From assembly GCA_964522665.1 (NCBI GenBank), contig CAZFVY010000124.1, forward strand, positions 1-19,276: a DNA stretch of 19,276 nt, in the 5' to 3' direction. Under the pieces are notes generated by a model, which was not told the DNA's origin, ran no database searches, and saw nothing but the letters and a program-made list of their open reading frames with translations. Below, piece by piece: positions 15,031 to 19,276 of the stretch; the first letter of the stretch is position 1; each line of letters starts with the position of its first letter. This DNA comes from CAZFVY01 sp964522665 (GTDB lineage: Bacteria; Verrucomicrobiota; Verrucomicrobiia; Limisphaerales; CAZFVY01). Position numbers and translations under genes: made by a program.

Positions 15031-15112
15031 AGCTCTTGAACGCGCAGCCTACACCAGCGGCGGGCGCGGTGAAAGCGCCAATTTCATCGTTTGCGCCCGC
15101 GCGCCCGCGTCG

Positions 15113-15571
15113 TCAGCGCTTCGGCAGGTAGTCCGGGAGGGGCGCGAGCAGTTTCAGCTTAACCAGCGCGACGATGACGCAGGTGTAAACCAGGGATATC
15201 GCGATGTCCCGCGGCAGCGACCAGCGGGAAAACTTCGGCGCCTCCGCGGTCGAGAGCTGGCGCAAACCGTGGTGCATCAATATGAGGCCGAGGACATTCG
15301 TCAGCCAATACCCCGCCACAAAGCTGGCCGCGAACGCCGCGGGGTGGAACCAGCTCACCACCCAGGCGAACACCAACGCCAGGGGCACGTTGACAAAAAG
15401 ATCGTTCCACCATGACAGCGGCGAAAGCATGTAACCGACGAACGTCCAGAATCCGCCTTGGACATGCCGTTTCTTCACGCGGGCGAGCCGTTCCCCGGAC
15501 TCGTGGAACGAGAAATCGAGACCGCGGCCCGCGCGGGTCGGGGCGGTTCCGTTTTTGTAAAGATTCCGCAA
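15113..15571 (-). CDS. Small three-TM membrane protein, unknown function
   Basis: 152 aa from a TTG start. A charged N-terminal part ('HESGERLARVKKRHVQGGFW', 23-42) is followed by 'SPLSWWNDLFVN' (50-61) and hydrophobic helices near 59-75, 79-99 and 121-142. I do not recognise a named family, although the sequence is strongly protein-like and has the look of a conserved small membrane protein. The start is not certain: an in-frame GTG at 15478 would give a 121-residue product beginning VKKRHVQGG and keep all helices. An in-frame TAA just upstream of the TTG prevents a longer form. It is first in the minus-strand group leading to pgi and mnmG. Confidence 0.65.
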   Translation of the reverse strand: MRNLYKNGTAPTRAGRGLDFSFHESGERLARVKKRHVQGGFWTFVGYMLSPLSWWNDLFVNVPLALVFAWVVSWFHPAAFAASFVAGYWLTNVLGLILMHHGLRQLSTAEAPKFSRWSLPRDIAISLVYTCVIVALVKLKLLAPLPDYLPKR

Positions 15572-15756
15572 GAAAAATCTCGACTGACGCTGTGCGTCTT
15601 ACCGCACACCTGCCACGGCGCCGGGCGGCTTTTCGGAAAGACGAGGCGGCCGGCATTTCCCACTTTCGTTAACATATTGTTGTCAGGCTAGTTACAATCG
15701 AACGGTCGAGGCTTATGCATGTTTAACCGCAGTTCCCGCGGCTCACCCCGTTTCCC

Positions 15757-15786
15757 TTGACAAGGAAAACACACGCCTGCTAGTTT
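15757..15786 (+). promoter_or_regulatory. Candidate sigma-70 promoter of the pseudopilin-like gene
   Basis: A perfect -35 TTGACA (15757-15762) lies 18 bp before TAGTTT (15781-15786, a weak -10). Transcription would start about 30-35 nt before the ATG at 15827. The surrounding 15660-15826 is locally AT-rich for this window, as expected for a promoter region. The remaining part of the 255-bp divergent spacer shows no other feature. Confidence 0.5.
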
Positions 15787-15826
15787 ATCACATGACACAG
15801 CCCTTTAACCATAAATTTGCTTTGTT

Positions 15827-16705
15827 ATGACGACAAAAGATTCAGTTCCACGCCCCGGTTCGGCGATTTTCGCCGGCTTGCGGCGGGCCTTCACGCTGAT
15901 CGAATTGTTGGTGGTCATTGCCATCATCGCGATCTTAGCCAGTATGTTGTTGCCTGCCCTCGCGAAGGCCAAGACCAAAACGATGGGCATCAACTGCATG
16001 AACAATGGCCGCCAAATCGGTTTGGCCTGGATGATGTACCCCGACGACAACGCGGACACGCTGGTCGGCAACCTCGACGGCGGCGGCGTCCAGGATGTCT
16101 CCGTGCCCAATCGCACGAAGACGTGGGTGTTGGGCTGGCTTGACTTCGCCGGCGGCCAACCCGCCGGGGCGGATACGAACATCGTGTACCTGAACACGTA
16201 TTCTCCGCTCGCCAATTATCTGGCCCACAACTACGGCGTTTTCAAGTGTCCGGCCGACAAGAGCAAAAGCTTCGGTCTCACGGGCAACCCGCGCGTGCGC
16301 AGCATTTCGATGAATGGTTACCTGGGCGAGCGCGCGGGTCCATACACCGCCGGCTTTCGCCAATTCAAGAAATACTCGGACATCAACATTCCCCAACCGG
16401 TCAAAGAGTGGGTCTTTCTGGATGAGCGGGAAGATGGCATCAACGACGGTTGGTTCGCGGTGGATATGACCGGTTCCGACCCCTACAATCCGCGCAGCTA
16501 TCAGTTGGTTGATTTCCCGGCCAGCTATCACAACCGCGCCGCTGGTTTCGCGTTTGCGGACGGCCACTCGGAAATTCACAAATGGCAGGACGGTCGCACC
16601 ACCCCGACCATCCATCCGGGTCAGAGCCTCACGCTCGGCCAATCGATGCCGAACAGCCCGGACGTCGGCTGGCTCCAAGAGCGCAGCTCCTCGAGGATTC
16701 AATAA
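15827..16705 (+). CDS. Type II secretion pseudopilin-like protein (prepilin N-terminal domain)
   Basis: This 292-aa protein has a classical prepilin leader: basic 'GLRRA' followed by 'FTLIELLVVIAIIAILASMLLPALAKAK' split by the expected cleavage between A21 and F22, with the conserved E26 (+5 glutamate). The C-terminal globular part ends with 'AAGFAFADGHSEIHKW', the hallmark of the large verrucomicrobial/planctomycetal family of GspG-like proteins (H-X9-DG type). Dozens of paralogs per genome are common and their individual roles are mostly unknown; assembly into a pseudopilus or anchoring in the inner membrane after PilD-type processing is expected. It has its own promoter upstream and a strong terminator downstream, so it is probably monocistronic. 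Confidence 0.9.
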   Translation: MTTKDSVPRPGSAIFAGLRRAFTLIELLVVIAIIAILASMLLPALAKAKTKTMGINCMNNGRQIGLAWMMYPDDNADTLVGNLDGGGVQDVSVPNRTKTWVLGWLDFAGGQPAGADTNIVYLNTYSPLANYLAHNYGVFKCPADKSKSFGLTGNPRVRSISMNGYLGERAGPYTAGFRQFKKYSDINIPQPVKEWVFLDEREDGINDGWFAVDMTGSDPYNPRSYQLVDFPASYHNRAAGFAFADGHSEIHKWQDGRTTPTIHPGQSLTLGQSMPNSPDVGWLQERSSSRIQ

Positions 16706-16734
16706 CCTCGCGGCCCATCGTCCCTCATTTTCAC

Positions 16735-16759
16735 GGCGCGGCGTCAGCCGCGCCTTTTT
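16735..16759 (+). terminator. Rho-independent terminator after the pseudopilin-like gene
   Basis: A perfect 8-bp GC stem, GGCGCGGC (16735-16742) / GCCGCGCC (16747-16754), has a GTCA loop and is followed directly by TTTTTG. It is 29 bp after the stop codon of the upstream gene and only 6 bp before the ATG of the TPR gene. Confidence 0.85.
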
Positions 16760-16765
16760 GTTTCC

Positions 16766-18223
16766 ATGAACCTCCACGCCGCGCTTGACGCCCATCGGCG
16801 GACCGGTCCAACGCGGCGACGGCTCGTCATTCTGCTCGCCGTCGCGCTGGTGGCGGCCGGTCTCGCGGTTTGGCGAAACCATCGCGGCCTGCCGCCGCCC
16901 GTGCCGCCCGACCTCGCGCGCTTGGAACCACAACTGCGCGATTACATCCAGGAGAAAGTCACCTGGGTGCGCGAGGAACCGGCCGACCCGATGCGCCACG
17001 CCACGCTCGGCATGGTTTACGCCGCCAACGCGCTTTGGGCCTCGGCGCTGCCCGCCTTTGAAAACGCCGCGCGGCTTGACCCGGCGGAGCCGCTGGCTCA
17101 CCTCTACGTCGCCATCTCGCTGCAGGAGTTGGGCCGCCCCGCCGAGGCGTTGCAGAGGTTTCGACACATTACCGCGCGCTTTCCGGATTTCGCGCCCGGG
17201 CATTACCGCCTGGGCGAAGCGCTCCTGCGTTCCGGAGACGCCGCCGAGGCCGAACCTTCGTTTGAACGCCTCACCGTCCTCGCGCCAAAGGAATGGCGCG
17301 GCTACGCCAATCTCGGCGACATCCATCTTAGACGCGGCGACTTCGCCGGGGCCGTCACGCTGCTCGAGCAAGCCCTCGCCCTCGATCCGGCCGCGAAAAA
17401 CGCGCATTACCTGCTCGGCCTCGCGCTGCGGGGGTTGGGCCGCGCCGAGGACGCGCAACGCGAGCTGAGCCTCGGCCTCAACGCCGAACATTATCCGATG
17501 CCGGACGCCTGGTCGGCCACCGCCTCGCAACACATGAGACTCCTGCCCGATCTCTTCGAGCAGGCCCGCGGCTACGCCGACGCCGGCGAAGCGCCGAAAG
17601 CCGTGCGGTTGCTCGAGCCGCTCGCGGCCTATCATCCCACCAACCCCGCCGTGCTCCTGAATCTCGCCATCGCCTACGACCGCGCCGGGCAGCCGTACAA
17701 GGGCCGGCCTATATTGCAGAACATTATACAGATGGACCCGGCCCGGCTCCCGGCCTACGTCGCGCTCGCCGCCTGTTTCCAGGGCCTTGGCGACATGCAG
17801 AATGCTCTGCTTACTGCGGACAAGGCGATCCAAATCGGACCCGACCACGCCGAATCGTACCTCGCGAAAGCCAACGCGCTGCTGGCGCTTGAGCGCGACG
17901 CCGACGCCCTGGAGGCGCTCAAATCCGCCGCCCGCTGCGACCCGCGCAATCCGGAGATTCAAATCGAACTGGGCGACGTCTATCTGCGCAATTTGAACCG
18001 CCCGTTTGACGCCGCCGCCTGCTACGAACAGGCGGTCGCGCTCGACCCGGCGTTGTTCACGGCGCTGATCCGCGTGGCCGACGTCCGCATCCGCCTGCGC
18101 CAGCCCGGCCCGGCGCGGGTCGCGCTTGAGGCCGCCCGGAAAATCGCTCCTCGGGAAGCGGTCCTTGTCGCGCTCGAAAAGCGCCTGACGAATCTCTCCA
18201 TCACCGCGACCAACGCCCCGTGA
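16766..18223 (+). CDS. Membrane-anchored TPR-repeat protein
   Basis: This 485-aa protein has a basic N-terminus (RRTGPTRRR, 11-19), one transmembrane helix (20-36) and a proline-rich linker (42-49). The remaining ~400 residues are made of tandem tetratricopeptide repeats. Typical TPR spacing shows in 'ALPAFENAARLDPAEPLAHLY', 'AVTLLEQALALDPAAKNAHYLLGLAL' (described in parts), 'ALLTADKAIQIGPDHAESYL' and 'AAACYEQAVALDPALFTALI'. About ten repeats are countable by eye. TPRs mediate protein-protein contacts; the partner is unknown. The start ATG has no Shine-Dalgarno and lies 6 bp beyond a strong terminator, so its promoter must be inside the upstream gene, or initiation must be from read-through. 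Confidence 0.85.
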   Translation: MNLHAALDAHRRTGPTRRRLVILLAVALVAAGLAVWRNHRGLPPPVPPDLARLEPQLRDYIQEKVTWVREEPADPMRHATLGMVYAANALWASALPAFENAARLDPAEPLAHLYVAISLQELGRPAEALQRFRHITARFPDFAPGHYRLGEALLRSGDAAEAEPSFERLTVLAPKEWRGYANLGDIHLRRGDFAGAVTLLEQALALDPAAKNAHYLLGLALRGLGRAEDAQRELSLGLNAEHYPMPDAWSATASQHMRLLPDLFEQARGYADAGEAPKAVRLLEPLAAYHPTNPAVLLNLAIAYDRAGQPYKGRPILQNIIQMDPARLPAYVALAACFQGLGDMQNALLTADKAIQIGPDHAESYLAKANALLALERDADALEALKSAARCDPRNPEIQIELGDVYLRNLNRPFDAAACYEQAVALDPALFTALIRVADVRIRLRQPGPARVALEAARKIAPREAVLVALEKRLTNLSITATNAP

Positions 18224-18313
18224 TCGACTGGCGCCAAGGCGTTGACCTGGGCCGGAGCTAAGCCGTCCCGCGGAGGGCCAGGCCCGTCACCGGAATTATT
18301 TTCAAAAAAGGGG

Positions 18314-18344
18314 TTGACGCGCGACACGAAGTGTATTAATACAC
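18314..18344 (+). promoter_or_regulatory. Promoter and palindromic operator of the GntR-ABC operon
   Basis: TTGACG (18314-18319) resembles a -35 element. At the -10 position lies the perfect palindrome GTGTATTAATACAC (18331-18344), containing TAATAC 17 bp downstream of the -35; a further partial repeat, ACTAATAC, follows at 18343-18350. YtrA-subfamily GntR regulators bind GTxTA-type palindromes in their own promoters, so autorepression by covering the -10 is the likely mechanism. Transcription would begin only a few nt before the ATG at 18354. Confidence 0.65.
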
Positions 18345-18353
18345 TAATACGCA

Positions 18354-18746
18354 ATGCAACTTCACCTGTCACCCCGCGATGGGCTGCCGATCTACCGGCA
18401 GATTGTGAACCAGATCAAATACCTGGTGGCCGCCGGCCGCCTCGCGCCGGGGGAGGAACTGCCGCCCATCCGCGCGCTCGCGCAACAATTGGTCATCAAT
18501 CCCAACACGGTCGCCCGCGCGTACCTCGAGTTGGAGCAGGCCGGGCTGGTGGCCAAGCGGCACGGCTCGGGCACTTACATTTCGGACGGCGCCTCGCCCT
18601 TGCGGCGCGCCGAGCGGGTGAAGGTGTTGGGCGAGCGGATCGACGCCTTGCTGGCCGAGGCCGGGCACCTGGAGGTCGGGTTGGAGGAATTGTTCAATTT
18701 GATGCGGCAGCGATTCAAAACCATGCAACCGGAGGAAGGGAAATGA
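18354..18746 (+). CDS. GntR-family transcriptional regulator, YtrA subfamily
   Basis: This 130-aa protein has a short length typical of the YtrA subfamily: one winged helix-turn-helix domain plus a short C-terminal dimerisation helix pair and no large effector domain. The DNA-binding part (9-77) contains 'LPIYRQIVNQIKYLVAAGRL', 'LPPIRALAQQLVINPNTVARAY' (read in two parts, recognition helix ~50-60) and the wing 'GLVAKRHGSGTYIS' (64-77). Such regulators usually repress an adjacent ABC transporter operon, often involved in response to cell-envelope-active compounds. The stop codon overlaps the next start (ATGA), so the two genes are translationally coupled. The palindrome in its promoter fits autoregulation. 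Confidence 0.93.
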   Translation: MQLHLSPRDGLPIYRQIVNQIKYLVAAGRLAPGEELPPIRALAQQLVINPNTVARAYLELEQAGLVAKRHGSGTYISDGASPLRRAERVKVLGERIDALLAEAGHLEVGLEELFNLMRQRFKTMQPEEGK

Positions 18747-19246
18747 ATAACGACAGGGATTCCGTCATCTCGATCAGCAACGTCTCGCGGCGGTTTGGCG
18801 CGAAACTGGCGCTCGATAATGTTTCGCTCGAAGTCACCGCCGGGCAGGTGCTCGGCCTGGTGGGCGCCAACGGCGCGGGCAAAACGACGCTGATCAAACA
18901 TATCCTCGGCTTGCTCCAGCCGGCCGGCGGGAGCGTCCGGGTATTCGGGCTTGATCCGGTCGAGGACCCGCCCGGCGTGCTGGGGAGGATCGGCTTTCTC
19001 TCGGAGGACCGGGATCTGCCGGCGTGGATGCGCGTGGAGGAACTGATGCGTTATTCGCGCGCGTTTTATCCCCGGTGGGACGCGGACTACGCGGACGCGC
19101 TGCGCCGGCAGTTCCAGCTCGACCCGGCGGCCCGGATCAAACATCTCTCGCGCGGCGAACTGGCCAAAATCGGCTTGCTCGTCGCGCTGGCGCATCGGCC
19201 GGAGCTACTGGTCCTGGACGAGCCTAGTGTACTGTTCATGAAATAG
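18743..19246 (+). CDS. ABC transporter ATP-binding protein (YtrB-like), 3'-truncated
   Basis: The open frame gives 167 aa, about half to two-thirds of the usual 230-300. It starts at ATG 18743, with a strong Shine-Dalgarno (GGAGGAAGG, 18731-18739) and 4-bp overlap with the GntR gene. Visible are Walker A 'GANGAGKTT' (41-49), a Q-loop region 'IGFLSEDRDLP' (83-93) where the glutamine is replaced, the signature 'LSRGELAKIGL' (135-145) and Walker B 'LLVLDEP' (155-161). Immediately after DEP the expected 'SGLD' D-loop is lost and six unrelated residues (SVLFMK, the S possibly original) lead to a stop. The break coincides with CTAG at 19224-19227, fitting insertion of a mobile element; the H-loop and everything after are missing, so this copy is non-functional unless the assembly is wrong. 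Confidence 0.88.
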   Translation: MNNDRDSVISISNVSRRFGAKLALDNVSLEVTAGQVLGLVGANGAGKTTLIKHILGLLQPAGGSVRVFGLDPVEDPPGVLGRIGFLSEDRDLPAWMRVEELMRYSRAFYPRWDADYADALRRQFQLDPAARIKHLSRGELAKIGLLVALAHRPELLVLDEPSVLFMK

Positions 19247-19276
19247 GTGGACATAATCGGTTTTTCGGTGCAATTT
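19227..19276. mobile_element. End of a probable IS630-like element (continues past window)
   Basis: From the TA of CTAG (19225-19226) the sequence becomes suddenly AT-rich and stops continuing the ABC ATPase. The terminus TAGTGTACTGTTCATGAAAT shares TAGTGT..TG......AAAT with both arms of the MITE-like repeat at 10767-10828. The transposase itself is outside the window. A chimeric contig join is the alternative. Confidence 0.5.

Noticed and set aside
15935..17962. Minus-strand open frame of 675 codons opposite the pseudopilin-like and TPR genes
   Set aside because: It spans two real genes and a terminator on the other strand. No motifs are present and the length is explained by GC-rich codon bias.
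18242..18742. Upstream extension of the ABC ATPase frame
   Set aside because: It overlaps the whole GntR gene in another frame. The ATG at 18743, with Shine-Dalgarno and ATGA overlap, is clearly the start.
1..19276. tRNA, rRNA, CRISPR arrays and riboswitches
   Set aside because: I read for cloverleaf, direct-repeat-array and conserved riboswitch patterns and found none I could support. A covariance-model scan would be needed to exclude weak cases.

Overview
The window looks like chromosomal DNA from a GC-rich member of the Verrucomicrobiota (Limisphaerales/Pedosphaera-like). This is inferred from gene style: a one-off prepilin-like protein with FTLIELLVVIAIIAILASMLLPALAKAK-type N-terminus and a C-terminal 'FADGHSEIHKW' motif, a secreted propeller protein ending in the 'RFYR' tail domain, a neutral-ceramidase-family protein, a GH95 fucosidase, and a general lack of Shine-Dalgarno sequences. 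No rRNA, tRNA, CRISPR or prophage is seen.

Layout. (1) 1-1278 is an accessory stretch: a hairpin-rich interspersed repeat, two ~185-bp copies of an inverted-repeat element, and between them a visibly AT-richer gene for a small two-TM membrane protein. (2) 1279-6517 is a secreted catabolic locus: a ceramidase-family hydrolase (minus) divergent from a GH95 alpha-L-fucosidase (plus), followed by an unrecognised exported protein. (3) A perfect 26-bp hairpin of the same repeat family separates this from a large minus-strand 14-blade beta-propeller protein (6605-9355), with a fourth repeat copy upstream of it. (4) 9678-15571 is a minus-strand housekeeping block: pyrE, then after a 590-bp spacer containing a probable MITE, a membrane protein, mnmG, pgi and another small membrane protein. 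(5) 15827-18223 carries a pseudopilin-like gene with its own promoter and a strong terminator, then a TPR protein. (6) 18354 to the end is a YtrA-type GntR regulator with a palindromic operator, translationally coupled to an ABC transporter ATPase that is broken off just after Walker B, at a CTAG, by what looks like the end of an IS630-like element.

Most notable: a perfect 16-bp parS-like palindrome (TGTTCCACGTGGAACA) lies inside mnmG, in a ~27-residue insertion relative to the E. coli protein, suggesting that a ParB binding site is hosted within a protein insertion. The second main item is the inverted-repeat family with terminus GGGGTCGGTTCTTAGTATTG: four copies in three size classes, two of them bracketing the AT-rich gene and preserving a common reading frame that stops inside the terminal repeat.
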